From the NCBI GenBank assembly GCA_950295325.1, contig OX485806.1, positions 12,708,001-12,772,000 of the forward strand: 64,000 nucleotides of DNA. The letters are read 5' to 3'. This document shows, in pieces, positions 11,635 through 22,162 of the stretch (its first letter is position 1; each line of letters begins with the position of its first letter). Position numbers and translations under genes: made by a program. The notes under the pieces were generated by a model that ran no database searches, was not told the DNA's origin, and worked only from the letters and a program-made list of their open reading frames with translations. This DNA comes from Polytrichum commune. Its lineage: Eukaryota; Streptophyta; Polytrichopsida; Polytrichales; Polytrichaceae.

Positions 11635-11838
11635 TTCTTGTAGGGCCTATCAGCGTATATGTTTGACAAAGTTTTTGCAAGTTTTTCTTTTTTGACACGC
11701 AAAAACTTGCACCAAAAAAAAATGCACGTCAATTGACACGCACATTCTAGAAATTGACACGTACTGTGACTTGTGAAGAAAAAAATCACACGTCAATTGA
11801 CACACTAGAAATTGAAATGACATGTATTACTTGAGTAC

Positions 11839-11845
11839 TATAAAG
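11839..11845 (+). promoter_or_regulatory. TATA-like box upstream of the transposase frame
   Basis: TATAAAG lies 141 bases before the ATG at 11986, within the element. Position and sequence fit a TATA box, but there is no transcript evidence. Confidence 0.3.
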
Positions 11846-11985
11846 TGCAGCTCAAGTATTCGGAAAACATAACAGTAGGAGAACTTCCTACACTCACTCA
11901 CATACTTAAGTTCAACTTTGCTCTTGCAATTTCCTTTGTAACCGGGAGCTAGGACGGTGAATGGAGAGCGAGACTAACTAGGAAC

Positions 11986-12723
11986 ATGGTGTATGAATAT
12001 GAGGATTTTGGTGCGGATACCAAATTTGTGGCACAATTTTTGGACATTTCTAGAGGTGGTGAGATCCATTTTCAAGACTCTACAGGAGTGGTGCATTCAC
12101 ATATATTGCATTATGCACCATTGCCTCATGCAATTGAGTTTGGTGGTGATGGTACCCTCCATGGGTGCAAGGTGATTGCACAGGCATATGTGGTTAAGGT
12201 GATAGAATCATTGCAGCAACGATTTCTTGATTTGAAGCTCTTCAATGCAGTTAAGCTATTTAGCCCTGTCTGTTTTTCAACAGACTTGACACTTCTTCAT
12301 CGAAATGCTCGTTTATGGCTTCAGAGTTTCATTGACCACTTCTGCACTAATGGAGGGAATCTTTTTGATGAGCGTGGTTTAAAATCAGAGCTTCGAGGTT
12401 TTTTGGATACACTTCATATTTCATGTGGTGGTCTTAAAATGCACCAAGCTTGGATGGTTTATTCTTCCAATTTGGACTATGTTGGAAGATATCCTCATAT
12501 GACAAAGTTGTGGCAAGTTGTTCTTGTAATTCCTGCTAGTACAGCTTCTTGTGAGAGAGGATTTTCTACTCAAAATCATATTAAATCTACTTTACGGTGT
12601 AGTTTGGTATTAGAGACTTTGGAAGCACAAATGAGAGTTGCAATGGCAAAAATCCCCATAGAGGCCATTGACTTTGAACAAGTATGGGTAAAGTGGTGTG
12701 CTATGAAAGGCCGCCGCTTGTAG
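11986..12723 (+). CDS. hAT transposase, C-terminal portion with dimerisation domain
   Basis: This 245-residue frame ends with the hAT C-terminal dimerisation region. Residues ~175-215 read VVLVIPASTASCERGFSTQN followed by HIKSTLRCSLVLETLEAQMRV, matching the family signature (P.S.A.CER.FS....IK..LR..L....L..LM.V). Before it (residues ~85-120) is a segment with FNAVKLFSP, as in the ZNF862-like branch of hAT proteins. The N-terminal BED zinc finger and the first catalytic residues of the RNase H-like domain are absent, so it cannot be an active transposase alone. It could still dimerise with a full-length relative. The ATG at 11986 is the first in frame; an upstream exon cannot be excluded. The frame has no stop or shift, unlike every other transposon protein in the window. 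Confidence 0.88.
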   Translation: MVYEYEDFGADTKFVAQFLDISRGGEIHFQDSTGVVHSHILHYAPLPHAIEFGGDGTLHGCKVIAQAYVVKVIESLQQRFLDLKLFNAVKLFSPVCFSTDLTLLHRNARLWLQSFIDHFCTNGGNLFDERGLKSELRGFLDTLHISCGGLKMHQAWMVYSSNLDYVGRYPHMTKLWQVVLVIPASTASCERGFSTQNHIKSTLRCSLVLETLEAQMRVAMAKIPIEAIDFEQVWVKWCAMKGRRL

Positions 12724-12854
12724 GTTTGATTTGCATTGCAAGTTATGATATGTAGTGATTTTTTTGATTTTTAATTAAAATTTTGAAATGATATTATATA
12801 TTTTTCAAAATTGTACCTATTTTGACCAAAAAATTTTTTTAAGAGAAATTTATG

Positions 12855-12920
12855 AGGACACCCAAAAATTGGAGCAGGGTGTCCTTGGGACACCCAAAAT
12901 TTGGGACAGGGTGTCCCCTG
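12855..12920. repeat. Subterminal GGACACCC/GGGTGTCC array, right side
   Basis: Mirror counterpart of the left array: ggacaccc, gggtgtccttgggacaccc and gggtgtcccc in succession inside the right TIR. Confidence 0.85.
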
Positions 12921-12953
12921 GAAATTTGGCTAGGGTGTCAAATTTATGGCCTG

Positions 12954-12961
12954 AGTTGGGG
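12954..12961. repeat. Right 8-bp target duplication of the hAT element
   Basis: AGTTGGGG, identical to 11477-11484. Confidence 0.93.
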
Positions 12962-13030
12962 TATGGTGCTTTTGTTACAATTTTCAAAATCAAAATTAAA
13001 AAATTTATAAAACCAGACAGAGCAAAACTA

Positions 13031-13375
13031 CACTAAATAGTCCTATTACTGTGGGTGGAAAACTAGCGTGAGCCACACTAATCTTTTTAATTGAGGTAGA
13101 ATTAACGTGGGTCCAAGACCCTAGGTCTTCCCCTAAGTTTTCATAAAGACTTTCCGATCAACACATTGAATATTACTTGTGGGACAAAAATAGCACAAAA
13201 TAAAATGATCAACCACATTAATTTTTTAGGGGAACAATTATTGTGGCCTACACTAATCTTCTATTAGAAATTTAGTGTGGGTTGGAAATCGATGGTCCAA
13301 ATTATTCTCATTATGAGAATTAGCGTGTGCTCTTGAAATTTACTATGGCCCATAGTAATATAGGACTATTTAGTG
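13031..13375. mobile_element. CACT/TA-type MITE, 345 bp
   Basis: The left end CACTAAATAGTCCTATTACT and the inverted right end CACTAAATAGTCCTATATTA are nearly identical. TA flanks both sides (13029-13030 and 13376-13377). No coding capacity. It belongs with the other TA-flanked CAYT-ended elements of this window. Confidence 0.85.
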
Positions 13376-13632
13376 TACCAATCAAATCCCTGGATCATGT
13401 GAAGGGCCAATTTGAGAGGTTAAGAAACTAGGGCCAAACTTCCATGGGAGGTGAAAGAGGTTGCTAGTATAATGCACCTCACCGACACATCAAATTTTAA
13501 TGAACTCATCCTTCCAAGAGATGTTTAATTTTTAATATGTCTATATTCCATAAATTTCATCATATGACTCTTGTGAGCCATTCCTGCATGAATGGGTGAC
13601 ATTCCAAGCACTAAGACAAATTCTCTCAATGC

Positions 13633-14170
13633 TCATATCTTTTTTAGCAAAGACTCTTCTACATTCAATGCACCAAATGTGGCCAATGATAGCCCTCTCT
13701 GCATATCCCAAGCAAATTCCTCATGTTTGGAATTGATTTTGTATCTCCAACTATGACGTGCGCCCGGGGTGATGTTGTTGACAATTTCCTTCCTAGAACG
13801 CTCAGGGAGTTTGTGGACCTCCCCCAAAAGTTTTCATGTTTCTCTCGGGCTTTTACATTCCACCGAAATATGTTTAAGGGCATTGACAAGACCAAACTCG
13901 TGGTTTTTGCACTTCCCATCTACCCATATATATGCTCCAAGCCCCCACTGGGATGCTATCAACATTTAATTGCCAAAGGAAGGCTTGGATTTTCTTGGTC
14001 TTGGTTTCATTTGACATAAAAATGATTGCTTCATTTGTAAATCAAGTCCAAATTTGGAAGACTTTATTCCCCATGTCAATTGCTTTAAGCCCAATAGCAT
14101 AACCAAGTCGACGAGAAATTCAAAGAATGGACCTCCTTCAACTAGGTTGGTGTTTTCCCGTCCCATTCAA
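13633..14170 (-). pseudogene. LINE ORF2 C-terminal remnant (reverse-transcriptase zinc-binding region)
   Basis: On the minus strand one frame reads TKTKKIQAFLWQLNVDSIPVG then AWSIYMG. A second, shifted frame continues GKCKNHEFGLVNALKHISVEC KSPRET. This follows the order of the zf-RVT region of plant LINEs (K.kaFLW.l....lPvg..l..., then ...C....E...H.f.eC...), with one cysteine apparently lost. A tail frame, 13633-13827, runs to a TAA. At least two frameshifts are needed. It probably belongs to the same element as 15180-16850, with 14190-15160 inserted or rearranged between. Confidence 0.65.
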
Positions 14171-14189
14171 TGGGATCTCATCAAAGGTC

Positions 14190-15160
14190 TTTGTTAAGGC
14201 CAAGATACCACGTGTGTAGTGGTGTCTCCTCTAGAGATGGCCACGGACAAATCTTTGGCGGAGTTGATCATGGCTCTATCTGTAATTAACTTTGGCTCTA
14301 ACCACATTAAGGAGGGTAATATCATGGTTACCATCTCACTCCTTGAGGAAATGAGGGTCATTTTGGTTATGCTTGTACTCTTGACTAGAGTTGGAGGTCT
14401 AAAGGTGATGATTCTAGTCAAGGGTTGGTCGGTAGTAACTACTTAATTTTCTTGAGTTAGCGGGGAGGTGCTCCTAACATAGCAATTGTGGGGGATATTG
14501 TTGATGATGTTGTTGTGTTTGCCCTTGGTATTCCTAGCTCCAACCATTTTGACAAACCGTTGAATGCTCTTTCAATCTTGGTTACAGTCGTGCCAAAGGT
14601 CAGTAATAGCAAACACATGTATTTTGGACCATCCCGTTACCAAATTAGTGAGGTTTGTTTAGGGGTATAGGGCAAGGGTGCTAGTGGGGATTGATTTACA
14701 TATTGGTTGGCCCACGGGGGTGGTAGGGGAGGGGGTTGGGGTGAAGGTTTTTGGGTAAAGGCTAGAGTGGCGAGTTGGCAGGGGTCCACCTGGGGATGGT
14801 GGCAACAATATCCCATTGTGAAATTTTTTGGTGTTAGGTATTGTGGTGACATGCGGCTGCATGAGGTGGCATATGAGAATGGAAGGTGCCGTTATTGTGC
14901 AATGCAAGCCTTTTGGCTTCTGGTTTTGGAGGTGTTGTGCATATTGTGTTATCCTTTAGCGTTTGTTGTGATTGATGTTCTGTTGTGGGAAGGCTTTTCA
15001 TGTTTTTCATTTAATTTGTTTTCTTTGTAGAGTCTAGGGCAAAGTCATTTGGAGGTTTTTGCTAGTGTGGAGAGGCTTAAGCTTCTCATGGGCTTTCTCT
15101 TTTTGGTTAATAAAGTATATTTCTATGTACCTATTGACATGTGTTACATTTTTTTTTTTT
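14190..15160 (+). other. G+T-rich block between LINE pieces, possibly a second retroelement tail
   Basis: The plus strand is strongly G+T rich from about 14640 to 15040 and has a 107-codon frame (14707-15030) of low-complexity start (GGGRGGGWGEG) and no known domain. It ends with subjects typical of retroelement 3' ends: a gcttctcatgggctttctct stretch, then ggttaataaagtatatttc. This suggests the 3' end of a plus-strand retrotransposon inserted into the minus-strand LINE. That is inference; no poly-A tail or duplication was found. Confidence 0.35.
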
Positions 15161-15179
15161 TTGGAGGCAAGCAACTGTT

Positions 15180-16850
15180 ATATCAATCAAACACCCAACG
15201 TACTCACAAGATGAAAGTGTAGGGTTGGTCACAATCATTTACCCTTGTTGGTTTAAGATGTGGGATTTGAGTCAAGTTTGGTAGGAAGAGTGGGGGTTTT
15301 GAAATTAACCTTGACTCTATAATTGCTCACTTTGTTTTCCCCTAATCAAATGTATGAGAGCTTTAATCTTTTTAGTGGACCTAGAGTTGGGGACTCTAAC
15401 ATGAGGAGACATACCAAATAGAGGCAGGGAGAACTTGATTGGAAATAAGAACCATGCCAGCATAAAAGAAATTGTGTAATAAATCAAAAATTGAGCATTT
15501 ACAATGATGACCTCAAACCTAATTACAACAATGGTTTTGAAACCGATCATAAATCCAAGGTATCTAGTAAGGTGGTCCTTTTGAATTCATTCAATGTTGA
15601 TTTCATCACCGTAAATGAAGTCTCTAGGATTGTTGGCAACCTAGATAACCTTGGATTGATGAGGGCTCGTGATGCAAGTATAAAGTTGGAAAGAGGGTTT
15701 TGTAACAACTATGCGATTTAGTTTGGTGCCATGAAATCAAAGATTAGCGACATCCACAAACTCTAGATCCACAACCGTCCAAATGCCATTGGATAACTTG
15801 ATATCTTGAATACCATTATTCTCTTCAACAACATGACCGAGACAATCAACCACAAAATGATTTAGAAAGGGAGCTAAGGAACATCCTTGATTGAATGATC
15901 TAGTAAATTGGAAAACATCAATGTTTCTCAAGAAGTTGTGGGATGATGCAACCATGCTTTTAAGGTTTGTTTGCTTGCTCTAGAGTTGGCAACTCTCCTC
16001 TTGCCTACCACTTGATGAAGGTTTTTGAATTGTTCTAAGGTGTTGCACACCACTTTGTCCAATTCCCTACCCCCTATTGAGGGTTGGTGTTGCAAACATT
16101 CAATGAGTTTCTCTTCCATAGCAAGATCCTCAAGAAAGCTAATGTTAAACCTCAAGTGAGAATCCTCTTTTATTAGTTTGCACACCTCCTCTAACCAAAA
16201 GAATGACATGTTGGTGATTGAAGATAGAGATGTATTTCTCAAGAAACTGAATCTTTCCAACTAAATCCCTAACCTCAAGAATTGACATATATGTGTATTC
16301 TTTATGTGAAGTGAAGTGGATGTTCATTGATGCAAGCTCTTCATGAACTTTGGTGAGGAGGGCATGATCTTTTTTCCCTTTTTCCTTTTCTTTTTCTAGG
16401 TAATATGTCAAACTTGGAGATATGATCATATTCGAAAGCATCCTAACTTGCATCTTCTATATATATGCTCTTGTTATATCTATTTTAGCCACTTGATGGC
16501 TTTTTGTTTTGTTCTCCGGTGATGGTCTTTTCCTCTTGTTGGGTGGTACATTAGTCCAACCTTTTCACAATTGAGTGGTTGGAATGAACTCAAGATTCGT
16601 TGCAGAGTGGTTGCAAATATCTTTGAAATGCCTACCTTGCAATCGATGTTTGCATGACCCTAGTGGTGGCATTTAGCTTGTTGGAGCGTGTGACATGCAT
16701 CATGAGGGAATTGTTACCTTTGATAAGAAAGCACGTGCAAACAATGTGGGCTTCCCTAAGGTATTTGGCTTCAAAATCCACCCATACCACCTCCCCCAAG
16801 ATCTCGAACAAATGTGGGTAAGTATTTGAATTACATATCTTCAATCCATG
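15180..16850 (-). pseudogene. Degraded LINE: ORF1-like (DUF4283) and reverse-transcriptase pieces
   Basis: From right to left on the minus strand, about 16890-16632 reads VIWIPI, a stop, then KFHGLKICNSNTYPHLFEILGEVVWVD. This fits the DUF4283 region of plant L1 ORF1 proteins (pvWvrl..lp...w....L..Ig..lG..v.vD). The frame at 15737-15955 contains RSFNQGCSLAPFLNHFVVDCL, matching the reverse-transcriptase block GvRQGcPLaP.LF....d.l. Beyond it (about 15600-15400) a frame with LTRYLGFMIG and LAWFLFPIKFSL matches the fRYLGf.ig region. The endonuclease and the front of the reverse transcriptase (including the DLEKAYD-type block) are missing between about 16630 and 15960, where two frames (16145-16453, 15928-16260) are unrecognised. 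Multiple stops: not functional. Confidence 0.65.
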
Positions 16851-18304
16851 GAACTTAATCTAGATTGGGATCCAAATTACTTATGCCTTCAATGGATTGA
16901 AGTTAGGCTTCACATGGTTTGAGGCCATCAACCCACTAGAACTTGGAAATCTACTCCTTAGAACATTATTGAAGCATAACCAAAGAGATGTAGAGATAGT
17001 GAATGCAAGACTATGATGTTGGAGAAATTGAAAGCAACAACCTACAACACTTATTTAGTACAAGTTAAATCCAATGAAACGAAAGGAAAATAACCCTAGT
17101 TGCACAAGCTTTCAAAGTTCAAGCTTGGTGCCTACCAATTTACTAGACAAATAACTACATAAGCAATACGGCTAAAACTTCAAGTTGAAGTGGAAGTGCC
17201 TTCAAAGTTCAAGCGATGTGTGTATATATATATGTGTGTGCGGATATGTGTGTATGTACATATAATTGTATGTATATGTAATGAAATATATGTAATGAAT
17301 CACGTTCTATTTTTGACACTATTCAACAAACGTGGTTACAATATCAACCTTAGAGTAATTCAAGTTTGATAATGATGTGCATCCACACAACTATCCCCAC
17401 GTGGTTTCACTGTTTATTGGAATTTTGCATGACTTGTGTAGGTAAGTATGACATAAAACCCTACATGTTGGCACAGTATCATATATTTTTGTCTTTTTAA
17501 AAATAATACACATTTGGGTATCTATAACGAGGATTTTCACGTTCTTCGATCTTGATAGGATATGGATATTTGGTGGTGTTTGTGTTTTCAATATTGTTCA
17601 AGTTTGTATATTATGCAAGAATCTTCATATCTAGGTTAAATTTTCCTAGTATCAATATGGCTTGAAATGGTATCAACCCAAATAAGTTGGGTGCATAAAG
17701 ATTCTCTCACCTTGAGATACCCACCAAACGTAGTATAATTTGGTTATCCACATATAGGTTCTTTGATACCATGCATTTACGTATATACCAGTCCAACATT
17801 GGTTATCACCTCATGCAATTTGGCACTTCCAATGTTTCACTCGAGATGGACTTTGGAATTTGGGAGATGCCCATGGCCAATATAGGTTGGTTGAACATTT
17901 TAGAGCATAAACGACTCCATTTGGTAAAACTTTATAGCATGGAATAACTCCAAATAGTGAGTGATACTAGTTATCGTAAATGGAGTAGTGATGGATTACA
18001 ATGAGCTTTGTTATTTTAACCCCTAAAAGCTTGAAGTCTTGTGGTTTGGTCAAGTCTTGTAGATATACTGTAGTAGAAATGGTGTGCGTTGACCCTAACT
18101 CTCAGCCCAGTGTAGAATAAGATGGTCATAGACTAGAATAATTAATATTTAAAAAAAAATCCAACTTCACGTGAATCTTGATTTGATAGAGGTGAATCAA
18201 GGCACAGTTGCTCAAAAGTGAAGGGTAGAACGTCAACCCATTAATAGTCATAACAACATGATGATTTTGGGACTTGTTTGGGGGGTGGGGGTAGGTATTC
18301 ATTA
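16851..18304. other. Intergenic, degraded element end, no gene
   Basis: Bases 17217-17285 are TA/TG microsatellite-like. Bases 17905-17960 (gagcataaacgactccattt... aactccaaatag) match the subterminal region of the CACT/TA elements near 39437 and 40232, so this is a worn end of that family. Nothing coding was recognised. Confidence 0.5.
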
Positions 18305-18861
18305 GGACCGGTCTACACCATGCAAGATGGCCTTTTTTCATGGTTCGACTTTCTGGTCCAACTTTCATGATCCGATTTTTTGTGCAATTGGTTTACAAAG
18401 TCTTTGGGTCCCTCACTAGGTGTAAATCGAATGTGGACCAAGAGGAATGACCATGCACCAAAAAATCAACGTGCTGGTATTTTTTAATATATGTCCAAAA
18501 ATGACAATTTTGAAAAAAAAAATCCAAGTTTGACCATTCTCATATCTTCTCTTATTTTCATCTTCTTTTTTCCAACAAAAATTCCTTTTAAACAACATTT
18601 CTATGCCATGGGACCTTGCCCTTTTTTTTTTTTTTTCCTACCAAGGCACCTCTTTTGCCTCAACCACCTCAATACCCGTTGGACCATGTCAGTGGATAGT
18701 GTAGGCCTTAAAATATGTCTTTTGGGAACCTCAAACTCCATGGTCACTCTGGCACTTTTTCCTTGGTGTAAACCGAAGTGGTCCCGGGATGAGTTCAACA
18801 ACCAATCACAAATCTTACATGGCCCTGGGATGACTTCATGGTCTATGGTGTAAAAAAACCC
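18305..18861. mobile_element. Candidate Tourist-like element, GGGCC superfamily
   Basis: The left end GGACCGGTCTACACCATG and the inverted right end GGGTTTTTTTACACCATA share 12 of 18 bases. TTA flanks both sides (18302-18304 and 18862-18864). End type and target match the other GGGCC elements. The interior has a T17 run at about 18619-18636 and no gene; the frame at 18491-18853 spans homopolymers and is not credible. Confidence 0.5.
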
Positions 18862-18900
18862 TTAGTATGAGGGTGGGTGTGATGTGAGGCCCGTATAAAT

Positions 18901-19200
18901 ATATGGTGGGGGGATGGGGTGTGTGTGAGGTGGTCATGTTGAGATGGCATGTTTCAAGGGGGTTGTTGTAACTTTGTCCTTTATGAAGGGCCGAGGTCGA
19001 ACCTTGTGAGCACATGTGGCTAGTGGATGCATGGAAACACTACTCTCTATACATGGTGGGGGGATGGGGTGTGTGTGAGGTGGTCATGTTGAGATGGCAT
19101 GTTTCAAGGGGGTTGTTGTAACTTTGTCCTTTATGAAGGGCCGAGGTCGAACCTTGTGAGCACATGTGGCTAGTGGATGCATGGAAACACTACTCTCAAT
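18901..19200 (+). repeat. Tandem duplication of a 150-bp unit, near identical
   Basis: 18901-19050 and 19051-19200 are head-to-tail copies differing at only a few bases, all near the unit edges (atatgg/acatgg and ctctctat/ctctcaat). The unit includes ggatggggtgtgtgtgaggt. Its low divergence stands out among worn repeats and implies a recent event. Confidence 0.95.
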
Positions 19201-19794
19201 TATGAGCTTTGTCATGGGGTGGGCCCCTTGCCTAACACGGTATGTTGGCATTTTGTTAGTATGTACAAGAGAGATAGAGTTGGACACAAACTATGTGTAA
19301 CTCCAAGGTATAGCATAAGTAAACTTACATTAAAGAATTGATGCCAATAATGAAACCCTCTGTCATGACAATTGAACACGTGCTAACAAAAAAATAACCA
19401 TCATTATACATTATTATGATGAATGTTGAACATAATTTGGCCTCTAATTCTATCAAATCTAGAGCCCATTGAACATAATATTTATTTTTTTCTATGCGTT
19501 GAAGGGGAAGGTTGAGCCACAAGACGGAAGCCATAGTCTCGACATACATAGGGAGGCCTTGCGGGGGTGATGGACACGCTAAAAAAATCTTGGATCTTCC
19601 AAAAAAATATGCCAACATCAACAACATTATGGTATCACATTGTTGACACATGACAACATAAATGCCTTAATATTAATTGATTATTCCATAAGAATTCTCA
19701 AAATTACTTGGACAATATGCTTCAAGAAAAAAAATTACAAAACCAATCATATGAAGCATTTATAGAAGAAAAAACAAGCAAAACTCACTCACAG
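19201..19794. other. AT-rich region, small minus-strand frame
   Basis: A 108-codon minus frame (19325-19651) has no known motif. It may continue the coding remnant to its right, whose exon-like pieces lie on the same strand. Confidence 0.35.
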
Positions 19795-21489
19795 ATCATA
19801 TTGATGGCCTTATCATTAAGAATTGGAGAATCGTTTGAGTTTTCAAAATTGGTGTCTTTGGCAATAAATAAAGAAGATTGAATAATCAAAGGCTTCAAGA
19901 TGGAATCAAAAACATCTTTATCACCTTCCAAAGCCAAGAGGTGATGCTTTCATATGCGGCAAGCATGTTTGGAGGGTCATATTAAAGAGATAATACACAA
20001 TTATGAAGAGAATAATCAATGAGAGCATGTTAGTTGGTATTGAAATTATATTAGAAACAAATATCAAAGTAAAAACAAATCGATTTATCGTTGTAAATGC
20101 AGTGAGGTCTGCAACAACGCCTTTGGATTTTGACAAAGCATCAATCGAAACTTGAAAGGACAATGGATGGTTTTCTTGTGGGCCCCTCTAGGACGTGACA
20201 CCATCATTTCTCATAATTTGATAAGTAGCATTTGTGAAGTATAATAAAACGTTGTCATCCAAATTCGTACCATTCTCCAAAAGATCTTTATCGATATTCA
20301 TTTGAAAAAGCAAAGGCATGTGTTTTAATCCAAAAGTAATGCTAAAATATTCAAAAGCAAGAGCGTTGTGAATTTGATTGTCTACAAAACAAATGAAAAG
20401 AAAGTAAAATGAGGTACCAATCAAAATAAAGAAAAAATGTAAAGAAATCTTTTTGGGAGACTAACAGTTTTGTTTGGATTGGCCAGAAGAAGTGGGTTTA
20501 CACAAATCCAAGGTTCATGACCAACCTTGAAATTATAATTTTAAAAAATAAGATGAGAACTATTTTGAATCTTCAAAATAAAGTATCAACAGAGCAATAT
20601 CGTCATGAAGATATTGCATGCAAAATAAGATTAGAATAAGAAGAAATTTATCGGACTTTGTATTCCTAAAAGGTATTGGAAAATAATGTATTGAAACTTC
20701 AAGCACAAGAAGCCACTCCGGGATATGTGCAATAACAAAATCAACTACGGGTATTGCATTCTAAATACCCTGAAAGTAGAATGTGCGATTTCCAATAATC
20801 TAAGCAACATTAAATACAACCCATATAGATTCAATATATTGTTGAGCAACAAAGGTTAAAAAAAAATTTCCATTGATAATTCAATATATGGTTTGGAAAA
20901 ATCAGTAAGAAAAATACCTTTGTAAGAAATGCATTAATGTCATGAAAAAATTTAGGTGAAGTCTAGGTATTTTCTTTGTCATTCAAAATATTAAAAATTG
21001 GGTAACTAAAAATGAAGTCAAATGTATGTATGCTTATCAGAAATACATTATGTTATATACGGAACTTTAGTCATGGTTTTCAAATAGGAGAAGGGCTCCA
21101 ATATGATAGGAACATAATGATTGGTATTTGATAAAGTTGGAAGTTGAAGGACCTTATGCTTTTTGCGAGAAGGTTCATCATTTATGATGTTATTTTTTTT
21201 AGATTGTTGAGGTATTTGAATATATATTTTTTCCTCTTTCACTATAGGTCGAACAAATGTGAAATGAGAATCCAAGATGATTCTACAATTGAATTCAAAA
21301 TATAGATTTTCTTCTTTGGACATTCAAAAGGCCAACCGCATTCTTACCAATGGATCTCATACCAATGTTTGAATTTTTAGGAGTACACAACGAGTTTTTT
21401 GATTGGATATCCTTGAAACTATTAAAAAAAGAAAAAGAAAAGGTGGTGCTTTGTCCAAAACTTTGAACAACAAATAACACATGCTTCAA
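19795..21489 (-). pseudogene. Unidentified coding remnant, apparently split into exons
   Basis: Several protein-like pieces follow one another on the minus strand. 21489-21057 (two overlapping frames, one shift) includes KNNIINDEPSRKKHKVLQ and NTNHYVPIILEPFSYLK. 20424-20110 includes NALAFEYFSITFGLKHMPLLF and NGTNLDDNVLLYFTNATYQIM, then after one stop FQVSIDALSKSKGVVADLTA. About 19945-19800 includes LLALEGDKDVFDSILKPLI and ends at a GTGAGT that would serve as a splice donor. Very AT-rich stretches between the pieces look like introns. I do not recognise the protein. Acidic, coil-poor segments and one or two stops suggest a recently lost plant gene or an uncharacterised transposon protein. The exon reading is inference. 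Confidence 0.35.
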
Positions 21490-22162
21490 GTTTTTGTGAA
21501 AGAAAAATTAAAACCAAAATTGAAACAATTATAAAAATGATTAGAAAACATGAGTATTGAACATAAAACATAGAATATAATGCCCATACTTATAATTAAC
21601 CCGCCTCGTAGGTTGAAGTCCACTAGGCTACGTATAAAAAATCTAATTGTTTAAAATAACATCATCAACTTGAACATATTGGAAAACGTTGTTTCCTAGG
21701 AAGTCAACTTTCAAAACTCAATATAATCATCAAAAGTTGATAAAGGTACAATTCCATGTGGGCTCACCTTCATGTTTGTTCTTTTCATAATTGGTGGATT
21801 CATAAAGCATAATAGTTTTTTTAGTTAACTATTGCACCAAAAATGATGAAATAAAAGTAAAAAGATAGGAAAATACTTGATACAAAAATAATACTTATTT
21901 TTTTCAAAAATACTTATCTACAAAAAAAATCATACTTGATTCCAAAATATTGCTTTGTATAACCAAAGATCAAAAACCATATCAAAGATTCGCATCTTTG
22001 GGAATTTCAAAGCCATACAAAATGCAGTAGTAGAATTCCAAAATTCCAACCATTTAAGCTTTTTGTTGGGGATCCACTTTTGATGTAACCTACCGTTTAA
22101 CTTGAGCTACAAATCTAAACATGAAAAATGATTTGCAATTGAAATTTTTTTTGCATGGGCAG
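21490..22162. other. AT-rich spacer, no gene seen
   Basis: May hold intron or upstream sequence of the remnant to the left. No motif found. Confidence 0.4.

Larger units (their letters stand above)
11485..12953 (+). mobile_element. hAT-superfamily element, 1469 bp, complete ends, internally deleted
   Basis: The left TIR begins CAGGGCATAAAATTGACACC (22 bp, 11485-11506). The right TIR, inverted, begins CAGGCCATAAATTTGACACC (12932-12953); 20 of 22 positions match. An exact 8-bp duplication, AGTTGGGG, flanks it. CAGGG-type ends and 8-bp duplications are standard hAT features. The interior holds a C-terminal transposase frame (11986-12723) and mirrored GGGTGTCC/GGACACCC arrays inside both ends. 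A full hAT transposase is usually 600 residues or more, so this copy lacks the N-terminal zinc finger and most of the catalytic core and should need a helper. Close TIR agreement, an exact duplication and an unbroken frame suggest recent insertion. Confidence 0.93.
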
